Assembly (NCBI RefSeq): GCF_030316895.1
Contig: NZ_JASZYV010000005.1
Coordinates: 1 to 64,000, forward strand
Length of the DNA: 64,000 bases
Direction of reading: 5' to 3'
From: Variovorax dokdonensis
Lineage (GTDB): Bacteria; Pseudomonadota; Gammaproteobacteria; Burkholderiales; Burkholderiaceae_C
A program made the position numbers and the translations under genes. How positions within the stretch are numbered: the stretch's first letter is position 1; each line of letters starts with the position of its first letter. The notes below the pieces were generated by a model. That model was not told where the DNA came from. It made no database searches and was given only the letters and a program-made list of their open reading frames with translations. Below, in pieces: positions 8,383-18,074 of the stretch.

Positions 8383-9303
8383 TCAGCGGGCAGGGCTCGA
8401 CGTGCGCTTGCCCTGTGCGCTCACGCGCTCTTCCAGGAATTCGAGCAGGGCGCGTACCGCGGCGCTGTTGTGGCGCCGCTGCAGATAGGCGGCGTAAAGC
8501 CACATGTCCTTGCGCACATAGTCCTGCAGGTGCGCTTGCAGCTCGCCGTTGTCGAGGTGCGACTGCACCACCAGGGCCGGCAGGTAGATCGCGCCGAAGC
8601 CTTGCAGCGCGAGTTGCACGAGGACGGCGTTCTCCGTGGAATCGACGCGGCTCCTGATCGGCACGTCGACGGGACGCCCTTCTTCTTCGAAACGCCAATG
8701 CGTGCCGTTGCCCGTGTTGGCGGCGGCATGGGTCAGTCCCACATGCTCGGCCAGGTCTGCCGGTTTTTTGGGAATGCCGTAGCGCCGCCAATATCTGGGT
8801 GACGCGCAAAGGACCAACTTGACTGGCACGAGGCGCCGCACGATCAGGTTCTGGTCCTGGATCGGCCCGAGGCGCAAGGCGATGTCGATGCCCTCTTCAG
8901 CCAGGTCGACCGGTCGGCTGGTGAGTTGCAGGCTGATGTCCACATCCGGATAGACGCCCATGAACTGGCCCAGCAAGTCGGGCAAGGCACCCTGGCCCAT
9001 GCCCTGGGGCGCCGAGATCCGGACCCGTCCCGATGGCTGCCTGGCCCGTTCCTGCAGTTCGGACTGCGTGAGTTCAACCATCTCCAGCACCGGCGTGCTG
9101 CGCTCGAGCAGCAGGGCACCCGCGTCCGTCAGGCTGACAGACCGGGTCGACCGATTGAGAAGACGGACGCCGAAGCGCGTCTCCAATTCCGCGATGTACT
9201 TGCTGACCGTGCCCTTGGACATGTTCAGGCGCGTGGCGGCGCGGGAGAAGTTGCCCTGCTGGGCCACCTCCCGGAAGGTCTTGATCAGCTCGAGACTGTC
9301 CAT
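8383..9303 (-). CDS. LysR-family transcriptional regulator
   Basis: LysR-type regulator (306 aa). The N-terminal winged helix-turn-helix is at about residues 3-60 (FREVAQQGNFSRAATRLNMS and the YIAELETRFGVRLLNRSTR segment). The C-terminal LysR substrate domain follows and matches the CrgA/AaeR-like subgroup. The start at 9303 gives the usual MDSLELIKTF beginning; the frame stays open to 9423. It is divergent from the DUF4148 pair. A T-N11-A motif sits about 10 bases upstream of the start codon and could serve autoregulation. Confidence 0.93.
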   Translation of the reverse strand: MDSLELIKTFREVAQQGNFSRAATRLNMSKGTVSKYIAELETRFGVRLLNRSTRSVSLTDAGALLLERSTPVLEMVELTQSELQERARQPSGRVRISAPQGMGQGALPDLLGQFMGVYPDVDISLQLTSRPVDLAEEGIDIALRLGPIQDQNLIVRRLVPVKLVLCASPRYWRRYGIPKKPADLAEHVGLTHAAANTGNGTHWRFEEEGRPVDVPIRSRVDSTENAVLVQLALQGFGAIYLPALVVQSHLDNGELQAHLQDYVRKDMWLYAAYLQRRHNSAAVRALLEFLEERVSAQGKRTSSPAR

Positions 9304-9312
9304 TTTTTCGGA

Positions 9313-9375
9313 ATAGATTGTTTCTATTTTGAGGCGAATCCTACTCGTCTCTCGGAGAACGGCCGCGATTGTTTC
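9313..9375. promoter_or_regulatory. candidate LysR binding region (two GATTGTTTC repeats)
   Basis: An interrupted palindrome ATAGA-N5-TCTAT at 9313-9327 contains a T-N11-A core, the classic LysR-box form. The direct repeat GATTGTTTC occurs at 9316-9324 and again at 9367-9375, 51 bases apart (about five helical turns). Both lie in the divergent region between the LysR gene and the first DUF4148 gene. This is inference from pattern only. Confidence 0.4.
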
Positions 9376-9572
9376 CGATTCATGAACGCGACGATTCTTT
9401 TTGCACGGGTTTTTACCTACCAAACAGGTTCAAAATTCGTTGCACAGGCAAGCAATTCAGCAAGCCTGGGTGAACAAGGCCCGAGCGCTGTAGTCGACAA
9501 CCACTTTCAAGACGACGACTGCCCCAGACCCCGTTCGATTTGTTGAAACACCCTCGAAAAAGGAACCTGAAA

Positions 9573-9932
9573 ATGAACACCGCCAAGATCATCGCCGCTA
9601 CCGCCGTCGCCCTGCTGGCCGCCGCCGGTGCCCAAGCCGAAACCTACGAAGGCGTGCATGCCCTGACCGGCGAGCGCACCCGCGCCGAAGTGCAGGCCGA
9701 AGCCCGCGCCGTGGTGGGCAACCCCTACGCCGACGCCCAGTTCGCCGGTGTGACCGCCCTGCCCGGTGGCGCCGTGGACCGCGCCGTCGTCTACCAACAA
9801 GCCGTCGCTGCCGCGCACAACCCGCTGCAAAACCTCGACAGCAAGGCTTTCGTGAACAGCCAGATCCCGGCTGCCTACACCCAAGGCTCCCTGGCCGTGC
9901 GTCGCCAGGAACAGCGCCAAGCAGGCCTGTAA
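9573..9932 (+). CDS. DUF4148-type small secreted protein 1
   Basis: Predicted periplasmic protein (119 aa). A signal peptide (about 1-21) is followed at once by AQAETYEGVHAL, the hallmark of this family. The mature part has two related segments: RAEVQAEARAVVGNP and VVYQQAVAAAHNP. The start at 9573 follows AAGGAAC at good distance; the frame is open from 9540. No function is established for the family as far as I know. It has two paralogues in the window, the next gene and the one at 35858. Confidence 0.85.
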   Translation: MNTAKIIAATAVALLAAAGAQAETYEGVHALTGERTRAEVQAEARAVVGNPYADAQFAGVTALPGGAVDRAVVYQQAVAAAHNPLQNLDSKAFVNSQIPAAYTQGSLAVRRQEQRQAGL

Positions 9933-9995
9933 ATCGAACTGACGCAGCAATCGCTCACTTTTCAATCTGACCTCATCACCCATCAAGGAACGATC

Positions 9996-10361
9996 ATGAC
10001 CAAGTCGAAGTTTTTCGCCGCCGCCGCCGTCGCACTGTTTGCAGCCGCTGGCGCTGCCCAGGCTGAAACCTACGAGGGCGTGCATTCCGCCACTTCGGCG
10101 TTGAGCCGCGCCGACGTGCAAGCCACTGGCGTCGCAGCCGCCAGCGCCAAGGACCAGAACGTGCCCCGCGGTTCGCGCGGTGCCGAGACGGTGGCCGTGT
10201 CGCGTGATCGCGCCGAAGTGCGTGCAGAGGCTGTGAGCGCTGCTTCGCGCCCCGACCAGAACGTGGTGCCCGGCTCGCGCTACAACAGCAAGGTCATCTC
10301 GACCATGCCGGCTCCGGTCGAGCGCGCCCAGTCGGGTCCCGCCAACGGCACCCGCATGTAA
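9996..10361 (+). CDS. DUF4148-type small secreted protein 2
   Basis: Predicted periplasmic protein (121 aa) with a signal peptide (about 1-23) and then AETYEGVHSATS as in its neighbour. The mature chain is made of two similar units of about 25 residues: RADVQATGVAAASAKDQNVP and RAEVRAEAVSAASRPDQNVV. AAGGAACG precedes the ATG. It lies 63 bases after its paralogue and ends before a strong terminator, so the two probably form one transcript. Function unknown. Confidence 0.85.
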   Translation: MTKSKFFAAAAVALFAAAGAAQAETYEGVHSATSALSRADVQATGVAAASAKDQNVPRGSRGAETVAVSRDRAEVRAEAVSAASRPDQNVVPGSRYNSKVISTMPAPVERAQSGPANGTRM

Positions 10362-10415
10362 TTGCCATTCAGGTCGTCGGCAACTGCCGGCGCCTGAAGA
10401 CGGATCGCCGTCATC

Positions 10416-10457
10416 GGCCGGTCGGTGCGCAACGCGCCGGCCGGCCTTTTCTTCTTT
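10416..10457 (+). terminator. intrinsic terminator after the DUF4148 pair
   Basis: A 14-base-pair stem (10416-10429 with 10433-10446, two G-U pairs) has a three-base loop and is followed by TTTTCTTCTTT. It closes the plus-strand DUF4148 transcript in front of the convergent corA-like gene. Confidence 0.8.
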
Positions 10458-10487
10458 GGGTTGAGCTCGGCGGACCGGTCTTCGACG

Positions 10488-11675
10488 TCAGCCGGCGGTG
10501 CGCGACAGGTAGCGCTTGCGCCAGAAGACCGCGATCAGCACCGCCGCGATGATCGTCATGGAGCCCATCGCGATCCAGAAGCCGTCCGCTTTGTGCAGCA
10601 GCGGGACGTATTCGAAGTTCATGCCGAAGATGCCGGCGATCAGGTTCAGGGGCAGGAACACCGCGGTCAGCACCGTCAGCACGCGCATGATGTCGTTGGT
10701 GCGGTGGCTCTGGATGTTGAAGTGCATCTGCACCGCGGTCTCGGCATCCTGTTCGAGCCGGCGCACGTGGTGCGTCACCCGCTCGATGTGTTCGAGCACA
10801 TCGCGGCTTCGCACCTGAAGCAGTTCGTGATCGCGCACGGCGACCACCTCGTCCGGCTCCAGCGTCTCGAGTTCGTCCAGCCAATCCTGAATGGCATCGC
10901 GCTGGTCCTCGCAAACCTCGTTCAGATGGCGAAGCGTCTGGCGCGTCTGCATGAGGGCGCCCCAGCGCGTGAAGCGGCTGTGCGTGTCCAGCAGCTCGGC
11001 CTGCCAACGATCGAGCTGCCGCGAAAGTTCGCGCCGCAACTCAAGATAGCCGTCGACGATCTGGTTGATCACCCGCAGCATCAGGTCGGCGGGCCCGGTC
11101 GGCAGGCGGGCGGTCAGGGCCCGTTCGTCCAGCGCTGGCGCAGCCGCCACGTCGTTCGCGTCGCTCAACCTGCTTGCGAACTGGTTGCGAATGCTGCCGT
11201 CGTCGGGATGCACGGACAGGAGCACTCGATCGAACACCGCGAAACCGACCGGAAGGGTCTCGATGTTGTGCAAGGCGGTCAATCCCGCGCGGGACGCCGG
11301 CGGGTTGGTTACCCCGGGTGCGCCGCCTCCGGTCGGGGAGGGCGCCGGCGCCATGTTGGACTTGACGCCGTCACCCACCAGGCGGCGAAACACCAGCACG
11401 TCGTAGTCGGAGGTGTAGTCGTGATGCGAGGGCAATTGCTCGTTGAGCAGGTCACTCACATGCAGATCGACCAGTTGACGACCGCACAGGGCCTGCAACG
11501 CAGCCTGGACTTCTGCCTGGCTCTCGCGAAACTCGGCGCGGGTCAGCGAAATCCACCAGTAGGCCTGCGGACGATCCGAAGCAGCCTCTGGCTGGGCCCG
11601 ATGGAGCGCGTCGGCCGACGGCACCAGGGTGGGCAGTTCGACCACCCGGCTACGGTCGATCTGGAAGATTCGCAT
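10488..11675 (-). CDS. corA: CorA-family magnesium/divalent cation channel
   Basis: Inner-membrane CorA-type transporter (395 aa). The long cytoplasmic N-terminal part with coiled helices is followed by two C-terminal membrane segments. The signature FGMNFE lies at the end of the first, so the pore motif GMN is intact. The family imports Mg2+ or, in ZntB-like members, moves Zn2+. A Gly/Pro-rich insert (about residues 108-128) is unusual for the cytoplasmic domain. It lies 13 bases downstream of hemB on the same strand and is probably co-transcribed with it. Confidence 0.9.
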   Translation of the reverse strand: MRIFQIDRSRVVELPTLVPSADALHRAQPEAASDRPQAYWWISLTRAEFRESQAEVQAALQALCGRQLVDLHVSDLLNEQLPSHHDYTSDYDVLVFRRLVGDGVKSNMAPAPSPTGGGAPGVTNPPASRAGLTALHNIETLPVGFAVFDRVLLSVHPDDGSIRNQFASRLSDANDVAAAPALDERALTARLPTGPADLMLRVINQIVDGYLELRRELSRQLDRWQAELLDTHSRFTRWGALMQTRQTLRHLNEVCEDQRDAIQDWLDELETLEPDEVVAVRDHELLQVRSRDVLEHIERVTHHVRRLEQDAETAVQMHFNIQSHRTNDIMRVLTVLTAVFLPLNLIAGIFGMNFEYVPLLHKADGFWIAMGSMTIIAAVLIAVFWRKRYLSRTAG

Positions 11676-11688
11676 GGGCCTGGGCGCT

Positions 11689-12859
<1,171 letters not shown>

Positions 12860-12865
12860 TGAGGT

Positions 12866-12967
12866 TGGACGGCTTGCCGTCCCCCGCTTTTCCTCCCTGA
12901 GCGGGTGCCTTGATGTGTGACAGCAAAAGGGCTTCCCGCCCGACGTGCGAACGTCGGGCTTTTTTTT
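12866..12967 (+). ncRNA. candidate small RNA, about 100 nt, three hairpins
   Basis: No coding frame is evident. A predicted transcript from about 12866 would fold into three parts. Hairpin 1 is a 6-bp stem GGACGG/CCGTCC with a CTTG loop (12867-12882). Hairpin 2 is CCCGC/GCGGG (12883-12905), with a C/U-rich loop that contains CCTCCC, complementary to Shine-Dalgarno sequences. The terminator hairpin follows (12938-12967). A single-stranded AG-rich stretch lies between hairpins 2 and 3. The arrangement (promoter, anti-Shine-Dalgarno loop, strong Rho-independent end) is typical of trans-acting small RNAs. I cannot name a family from memory; a covariance search would decide. Confidence 0.6.
12938..12967 (+). 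terminator. intrinsic terminator of the candidate small RNA
   Basis: A perfect 9-bp stem GCCCGACGT/ACGTCGGGC with a GCGA (GNRA-type) tetraloop is followed by eight T residues (12960-12967). There is no plus-strand protein gene upstream that it could serve. Confidence 0.9.
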
Positions 12968-13052
12968 GCCCGCTCGCCGGACGTCCAGGCCGGCATATGG
13001 CAGCTGGCGTGAGTCCAGACACTCGTGCGCCCGGCGCCCTACACTCGTTCCA

Positions 13053-13475
13053 ATGCTCTGGGTCAAGTCGCTGCACATCGTCTTCGTGGTCAGTTGGTTC
13101 GCTGGCTTGTTCTATCTGCCACGGATATTCGTCAATCTGGCCATGGTGCCGCCGGGGTCCGAGGCCGAACGCGCCCGACTGCTGCTGATGGCGCGCAAGC
13201 TGCTTCGCTTCACGACCATGCTGGCCGTTCCCGCCGTCGGCTTCGGCTTGTGGCTCTGGTTGGGCTGGGGCTTCGGACGTGGCGCGGGTTGGATGCACGC
13301 CAAGCTGGCGCTCGTGCTCGTCGTGATCGGTTATCACCATGGTTGCGCTGTGCTTCTGCGGCGGTTCGTCGCCGGCACAAATCGGCGCAGCCACCGGTGG
13401 TACCGCTGGTTCAACGAGTTGCCGGTCATCTTGCTGGTGGCCATCGTGGTGCTGGTCGTGGTCAAGCCCTTCTGA
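13053..13475 (+). CDS. hemJ: HemJ-type protoporphyrinogen IX oxidase
   Basis: Small integral membrane protein (140 aa) of the UPF0093/HemJ family, with about four hydrophobic helices. The N-terminal MLWVKSLHIVFVVSWFAGLF and the following YLPR are a near-diagnostic beginning. Later comes KLALVLVVIGYHHG with its conserved Lys and His, and the C-terminus contains an RWFNELPVILL segment. HemJ oxidizes protoporphyrinogen to protoporphyrin, the next-to-last haem step, in bacteria without HemG or HemY. The start is ATG at 13053; the longer upstream frame is not family-like. It sits across the intergenic region from hemB, another haem gene. Confidence 0.88.
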   Translation: MLWVKSLHIVFVVSWFAGLFYLPRIFVNLAMVPPGSEAERARLLLMARKLLRFTTMLAVPAVGFGLWLWLGWGFGRGAGWMHAKLALVLVVIGYHHGCAVLLRRFVAGTNRRSHRWYRWFNELPVILLVAIVVLVVVKPF

Positions 13476-13479
13476 CGCA

Positions 13480-14589
13480 GTGAATGCCCATCGCACCGCG
13501 GCGTTGCCGCTGGCCTTGGCCTATGCGGCGCTGATCGTCTACGCGAGTCTCTATCCCTTCGGCGATTGGCGCGACCAGGGCATCGTGCCGTGGGCGTTCG
13601 TCACCGCGCCGCTGCCGCGGTATTGGACGGGCTTCGACGTCGGGATCAATATCGCCGGCTACGTGCCGCTGGGTTTCCTGCTGGGTTTGGGGATGCTCCG
13701 CCGCCGGCCGGAAGGATCGATCCTGTACGCGGTCCTGGGGGCGGCGATGGCGGGCGCTGTGCTCTCCTTCGCGATGGAAGCGCTGCAAAGCTATTTGCCG
13801 GTGCGTATTTCGTCCAACGTAGATTGGGCCCTCAACAGTCTGGGCGCGCTGCTCGGCGCGCTGTTGGCCTCGGCGCTGGAGCGCCTTGGTGCCATCGCGC
13901 ATTGGCAACGCGCCCGCAGCGCGTGGTTCGTGGATGAAGCCCGTGGCGCGCTGGTGCTGTTGGCGCTTTGGCCGGTCGCATTGCTTTTTCCTGCGGCGGT
14001 GTCTTTCGGGCTTGGCCAGGTCTTCGAGCGCTTTGAAGATGCGGTTTCCGAGCTCTTGACCGACACCCCCTTCATCGATTGGTTGCCGGTGCGCCAGTTC
14101 GAACTGGAGCCACTGGTGGCTGGCGCCGAACTGGTGTGTGTGACGCTTGGCGCGCTGGTGCCGTGCCTGCTGGCCTTCGTGGTCGCGCGCTCGACTCAGC
14201 GCAGGGCGTTGCTGCTGCCAGCGATCCTGTTGCTCGGCGTGGCCGCCAGTGCGCTGTCGGCCGGATTGAGTTGGGGGCCGGAGCATGCCTGGGCATGGCT
14301 GGACGCGCCGGTTCAACTCGGTGTGGCGTGCGCCGCGGTGCTCGGAGCGCTTCTGATCCCGGCTCCCCGGCGCCTGTGCGCTGCCTTGGCGCTGATGGCG
14401 ATCGTGATCCAGTTGAGCCTGCTGAACCAGGCGCCGCAAAGCGCATATTTCGCCCAGACGCTTGCCACCTGGGAGCAGGGGCGCTTCATCCGCTTTCACG
14501 GCGTGGTGCAGTGGCTGGGCTGGATGTGGCCCTTTGCCACGCTGGGCTACCTTCTGCTGGTGCTGTCGCGCGACCGGCGCGACTCCTAG
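13480..14589 (+). CDS. VanZ-family membrane protein
   Basis: Polytopic membrane protein (369 aa). The N-terminal third matches the VanZ-like domain (YASLYPFGDW, INIAGYVPLGFLLG, SFAMEALQSYLPVR and the SNVDWALNSLGALLG motif). The rest has at least four more hydrophobic helices, so the protein is larger than classic VanZ (about 160 aa). Role unknown; VanZ gives low-level teicoplanin resistance in Gram-positive bacteria, and the domain is widespread without a known job. The start is GTG at 13480, five bases after the hemJ stop. Confidence 0.82.
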   Translation: MNAHRTAALPLALAYAALIVYASLYPFGDWRDQGIVPWAFVTAPLPRYWTGFDVGINIAGYVPLGFLLGLGMLRRRPEGSILYAVLGAAMAGAVLSFAMEALQSYLPVRISSNVDWALNSLGALLGALLASALERLGAIAHWQRARSAWFVDEARGALVLLALWPVALLFPAAVSFGLGQVFERFEDAVSELLTDTPFIDWLPVRQFELEPLVAGAELVCVTLGALVPCLLAFVVARSTQRRALLLPAILLLGVAASALSAGLSWGPEHAWAWLDAPVQLGVACAAVLGALLIPAPRRLCAALALMAIVIQLSLLNQAPQSAYFAQTLATWEQGRFIRFHGVVQWLGWMWPFATLGYLLLVLSRDRRDS

Positions 14590-14598
14590 AATGCCCGG

Positions 14599-14946
14599 AT
14601 GACTGCTCGAGCACAGACTCCCGGCTATTACGCCCACCATATCTTCTTCTGCCTGAACGAGCGCCAGAACGGCGAACAATCCTGCGCCCAGTTCAACGCG
14701 CAGGCCGGCTTCGAGCACTGCAAGATGCGTGTCAAGAAGGAAGGCCTGGCCGGTCAAGGCAAGGTGCGCGTGAACAAGGCTGGATGCCTCGATCGCTGCG
14801 CGGGCGGGCCTGTGGCCGTCGTCTATCCCGAAGGCGTCTGGTACAGCTACGTCGACACGGCAGACATCGACGAAATCATCGATTCGCACCTCAAGAACGG
14901 CCAGGTGGTCGAACGGCTGGTTCTGGCGCCCGACGTCGGACGCTGA
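14599..14946 (+). CDS. thioredoxin-like [2Fe-2S] ferredoxin domain protein
   Basis: Small cytoplasmic protein (115 aa) resembling the shethna-type/thioredoxin-like 2Fe-2S ferredoxins. Candidate cluster ligands are the cysteines in HIFFCLNER and SCAQFN and the pair in NKAGCLDRCAGGP. The segment VVYPEGVWYSYV is typical for the family. It may carry electrons or be a structural remnant; no partner is visible. It lies between the VanZ gene and a hydrolase gene, four bases before the latter. Confidence 0.85.
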   Translation: MTARAQTPGYYAHHIFFCLNERQNGEQSCAQFNAQAGFEHCKMRVKKEGLAGQGKVRVNKAGCLDRCAGGPVAVVYPEGVWYSYVDTADIDEIIDSHLKNGQVVERLVLAPDVGR

Positions 14947-14950
14947 GCGG

Positions 14951-15598
14951 ATGAACTCGCGTACCGAAAGGCTCGTGCTCCAAGGGGCTGCGGGCAACAT
15001 CGAGGCGCTTCGCGACCAGCCGGCTGATGGAGTAGCCGCGCAAGGCGTGGCGGTCATTGCGCATCCGCATCCGCTGTTTGGCGGCACCATGGACAACAAG
15101 GTCGTCCAGACCCTGGCGCGCGCGTTCGTGGCGTGCGGCTGGACTTGCGTGCGTTTCAATTTTCGGGGTGTCGGCGATAGCGCCGGAGCCCATGACGAAG
15201 GCCGCGGCGAGACCGATGACCTGCTGGCGGTCGTCGAACAGGTGGCGGCGCAAGGGCCGCTGGCCATGGCTGGATTCTCTTTCGGGTCGTTTGTGACCGT
15301 TGCTGCGCTCGCTCGCTTATGGGCGCAGCGGCAGCCGCAGCAGTTGGTGTTGGTGGGAACGGCCGCGGCGCGCTTCGAGGTTCCTGCCCTTCCGCCAGAA
15401 GCCCACGAGCGGACGCTGGTCGTCCATGGCGAGCAGGACGACACCGTACCGCTTTCAGCGGTGATGGACTGGGCGCGACCTCAGACACTTCCTGTTACGG
15501 TGGTGCCCGGGGGCGGCCATTTCTTTCACGGACAATTGCCACTTCTGAAGAACCTCGTCGTGCGCCATTTGCGCGCCGACGAGCGTCGCGTTGGCTGA
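14951..15598 (+). CDS. alpha/beta hydrolase
   Basis: Cytoplasmic alpha/beta hydrolase (215 aa). The oxyanion region IAHPHPLFGGTMDNKV is followed by FNFRGVGDSAG, and GFSFGS supplies the nucleophile Ser. Late VHGEQDDTVPL provides the acid and GGGHFFHG the catalytic His. This is the common dienelactone-hydrolase-like/YfhR-like esterase group found next to the ferredoxin-like gene in Comamonadaceae. Substrate unknown. Confidence 0.88.
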   Translation: MNSRTERLVLQGAAGNIEALRDQPADGVAAQGVAVIAHPHPLFGGTMDNKVVQTLARAFVACGWTCVRFNFRGVGDSAGAHDEGRGETDDLLAVVEQVAAQGPLAMAGFSFGSFVTVAALARLWAQRQPQQLVLVGTAAARFEVPALPPEAHERTLVVHGEQDDTVPLSAVMDWARPQTLPVTVVPGGGHFFHGQLPLLKNLVVRHLRADERRVG

Positions 15599-15627
15599 TC
15601 TTTCCCCCTTTTAGGCAAACTTCCCTC

Positions 15628-16806
15628 ATGATCCTGTCCCCCCGGGCGCTGCGCGCGCTATTGCTGTCCCTCATCTCCCCGTTGCTGTTCATCGCTGGCG
15701 CCGCCCGCGCGCAGGTGCCCGCGCCGCCGGAAATCGCCGCCCGCAATTACATGCTGCTCGATGTCACGTCCGGGCAGGTGCTGGCGCAAAAGGACATCGA
15801 CGCCCAGATCGAGCCGGCGTCTCTGACCAAGCTCATGAGCGCCTATCTGGTCTTCGACGCACTGCGCAGCAAGAAGCTGACGATGGACCAGAAACTGCCC
15901 GTGAGCGAGCGCGCCTGGAAGATGCCGGGTTCACGCATGTTCATCGACCCGAAGATGCAAGTGCCCGTGGAAGATCTGATCAAGGGCTTGATCGTCCAGT
16001 CGGGCAATGACGCCACCGTCGCTTTGGCAGAGGGGGTGGGCGGCACGGTCGAGCACTTCGTGGAAATGATGAACGAGCAGGCCAAGGCGCTCGGCATGAA
16101 CAACACCACGTTCAAGAATCCGGAAGGTCTGCCGGCGCCCGGCCACCTGACGACGGCGCGCGACCTGAGCATCCTTGCGACGCGCCTGATGCGCGAGTTC
16201 CCCGAGGAGGTGCGCATCTATTCGATCAAGAAATATCGCTACCCGGGCACGCCGGCATCGAACGACACGAATCGCAACACCTTGCTGTTCCGCGATCCCA
16301 CGGTCGACGGACTCAAGACGGGTCATACGGATTCCGCCGGCTATTGCCTGATCGCCACGGCAAAGCGCGACTTCCCGAACCTGGCAGGCGGCCGGCGTCT
16401 TCTGTCCATCGTCCTGGGCGCCAGTAGCGAGAACGTACGTGCCAACGAATCGCAGAAGCTGCTCAACTGGGGCTTTACCGCCTACGACGATGTTCGCCTG
16501 TTCGACGCGAACCAGCCGGTGGCCACGCCACGCGTCTGGAAGGGCAAGACCGACGCATTGAAACTCGGCAGGACCGAGCCGATCGTGGTGTCGGTGCCCA
16601 GTGGGGCCGCCAGCAAGGTGACGACCGAAGTCGCGCGTCCCGAGCCCTTGGTGGCGCCCTTCGCGAAGAACCAGCCCGTCGGCTCCCTGAAGATCAAGAT
16701 GGGAGACCAGCTGATCACCGAGTTGCCCCTGGTGGCGCTCGAGCCGGTCGAACAGGCTGGCGTCCTCGGTCGAACCTGGGACGCGCTGCGTCTTTGGATC
16801 AAGTAG
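15628..16806 (+). CDS. dacC: D-alanyl-D-alanine carboxypeptidase (PBP5/6-like)
   Basis: Low-molecular-weight penicillin-binding protein (392 aa). A signal peptide (about 1-28, ending AARAQ) precedes the SxxK motif SLTK at residues 65-68. SGNDA (SxN motif) and GLKTGHT (KTG motif) follow, as does the C-terminal PBP5 domain and an amphipathic tail ([11 protein letters not shown]) for membrane attachment. It trims terminal D-Ala from peptidoglycan stem peptides. The start is ATG at 15628. The stop lies just before the rpsL promoter. Confidence 0.95.
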   Translation: MILSPRALRALLLSLISPLLFIAGAARAQVPAPPEIAARNYMLLDVTSGQVLAQKDIDAQIEPASLTKLMSAYLVFDALRSKKLTMDQKLPVSERAWKMPGSRMFIDPKMQVPVEDLIKGLIVQSGNDATVALAEGVGGTVEHFVEMMNEQAKALGMNNTTFKNPEGLPAPGHLTTARDLSILATRLMREFPEEVRIYSIKKYRYPGTPASNDTNRNTLLFRDPTVDGLKTGHTDSAGYCLIATAKRDFPNLAGGRRLLSIVLGASSENVRANESQKLLNWGFTAYDDVRLFDANQPVATPRVWKGKTDALKLGRTEPIVVSVPSGAASKVTTEVARPEPLVAPFAKNQPVGSLKIKMGDQLITELPLVALEPVEQAGVLGRTWDALRLWIK

Positions 16807-16815
16807 GACGGTGCG

Positions 16816-16844
16816 TTGCCCTCGCTGAAGCCCAGTGCTACAAT
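16816..16844 (+). promoter_or_regulatory. strong promoter of the str operon
   Basis: TTGCCC (16816-16821) and TACAAT (16839-16844) are separated by 17 bases. The leader to rpsL is about 130 bases and begins with a small hairpin (TTCGGA/TCCGAA, about 16854-16870). Confidence 0.75.
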
Positions 16845-16979
16845 CGAGGGCTTTTCGGAAAAATCCGAAGGGTTTCACGTTTTCGTCATCTGTCGCATGC
16901 CTGTCACGGGGCGGGTTCGCAATTGCTGCGGTCTGCTTGGGCGGCGCGGTGGCGAGTCTCAATTTGGGAACAAGTTTTA

Positions 16980-17357
16980 ATGCCTACCATCAATCAACTG
17001 GTGCGTCAGGGTCGCGAGGTCGAAAAGACCAAGTCGAAGAGCCCTGCCATGCAGAACTCCCCGCAACGCCGCGGTGTCTGCACTCGCGTCTACACCACGA
17101 CGCCTAAAAAGCCGAACTCCGCTCTGCGTAAGGTTGCCAAGGTGCGCCTGACCAACGGTTTCGAGGTCATCTCCTACATCGGCGGCGAAGGCCATAACCT
17201 GCAAGAGCACAGCGTTGTGCTCGTGCGCGGCGGCCGTGTGAAGGATCTGCCCGGTGTGCGTTACCACATCGTTCGCGGTTCGCTCGACCTGCAAGGCGTC
17301 AAGGATCGCAAGCAATCGCGCTCCAAGTACGGTGCCAAGCGTCCCAAGAAGGCCTGA
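16980..17357 (+). CDS. rpsL: 30S ribosomal protein S12
   Basis: S12 (125 aa) of the decoding centre. [20 protein letters not shown] is a normal N-terminus, and the [14 protein letters not shown] loop carries Lys43 and Lys44, the wild-type, streptomycin-sensitive state. The C-terminus ends [10 protein letters not shown]. The start is ATG at 16980, after a weak ribosome-binding site. First gene of the str operon. Confidence 0.98.
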   Translation: MPTINQLVRQGREVEKTKSKSPAMQNSPQRRGVCTRVYTTTPKKPNSALRKVAKVRLTNGFEVISYIGGEGHNLQEHSVVLVRGGRVKDLPGVRYHIVRGSLDLQGVKDRKQSRSKYGAKRPKKA

Positions 17358-17474
17358 TCGGTCTTCTGTCGTCAACAAGAAATTTATTTCGGTGTCCAAT
17401 CGCCTTGGCGGGCGAATCTGGGCGAAGTGACCCGCCGATCGGGTCGAGTAAGTGAGGGTCCGCATGGCTCTCGC

Positions 17475-17495
17475 GGCGCCACCGAAACGGGCGCC
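17475..17495 (+). promoter_or_regulatory. hairpin in the rpsL-rpsG spacer, possible S7 autoregulatory site
   Basis: GGCGCC at 17475-17480 and 17490-17495 can pair across a short loop, 24 bases before rpsG. The 161-base rpsL-rpsG spacer is long for a ribosomal operon. In E. coli the same spacer is the known binding site of S7 for translational feedback; here the role is inferred from position only. Confidence 0.35.
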
Positions 17496-17518
17496 AACTG
17501 AAGCAAAGAGGTTAGAAA

Positions 17519-17992
17519 ATGCCACGTCGTCGCGAAGTTCCCAAACGTGAAATCCTGCCGGATCCAAAATTCGGCAATGTCGAGCTGTCCAAATTCATGA
17601 ACGTGATCATGGAAGGCGGCAAGAAGGCTGTTGCCGAGCGCATCATCTATGGCGCGCTTGACTTCATCGAGCAGAAGAACCCGGGCAAGGATCCGCTCGA
17701 GGCTTTCATCATCGCCATCAATAACGTCAAGCCGATGGTGGAAGTCAAGTCCCGCCGCGTCGGCGGTGCGAACTACCAGGTGCCCGTCGAGGTGCGTCCG
17801 GTCCGCCGCCTGGCTCTGTCGATGCGCTGGATCAAGGAAGCCGCCCGCAAGCGCGGTGAAAAGTCGATGGCCCTGCGCCTCGCGAACGAATTGATGGAAG
17901 CCACCGAAGGCCGCGGTGGCGCGATGAAGAAGCGCGATGAAGTCCATCGCATGGCTGAAGCCAACAAGGCCTTCAGCCACTTCCGATTCTAA
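17519..17992 (+). CDS. rpsG: 30S ribosomal protein S7
   Basis: S7 (157 aa), an early-assembling protein of the small-subunit head that binds the 3' domain of 16S rRNA and the E-site tRNA. It starts [20 protein letters not shown] and contains the conserved [11 protein letters not shown] and [21 protein letters not shown] segments. Length is normal for proteobacteria. In E. coli it represses its own operon, so the structured spacer upstream is of interest. Confidence 0.98.
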   Translation: MPRRREVPKREILPDPKFGNVELSKFMNVIMEGGKKAVAERIIYGALDFIEQKNPGKDPLEAFIIAINNVKPMVEVKSRRVGGANYQVPVEVRPVRRLALSMRWIKEAARKRGEKSMALRLANELMEATEGRGGAMKKRDEVHRMAEANKAFSHFRF

Positions 17993-18022
17993 GAACCGCC
18001 CTCATATCAGGAATTGGCCGAG

Positions 18023-18053
18023 AGCCCGACCCGCCATGTGGTGGGCGGGCTTT
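18023..18053 (+). terminator. attenuator-like hairpin between rpsG and fusA
   Basis: AGCCCG (18023-18028) plus CCCGCC, after a bulged A, pairs with GGTGGG and CGGGCT (18040-18051). The loop is ATGT and only three T residues follow. The weak T tract suggests partial termination or an mRNA-processing end rather than a full stop, because fusA must be expressed from upstream. Confidence 0.4.
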
Positions 18054-18074
18054 CAGCCGTTAACGGAGTAAACC

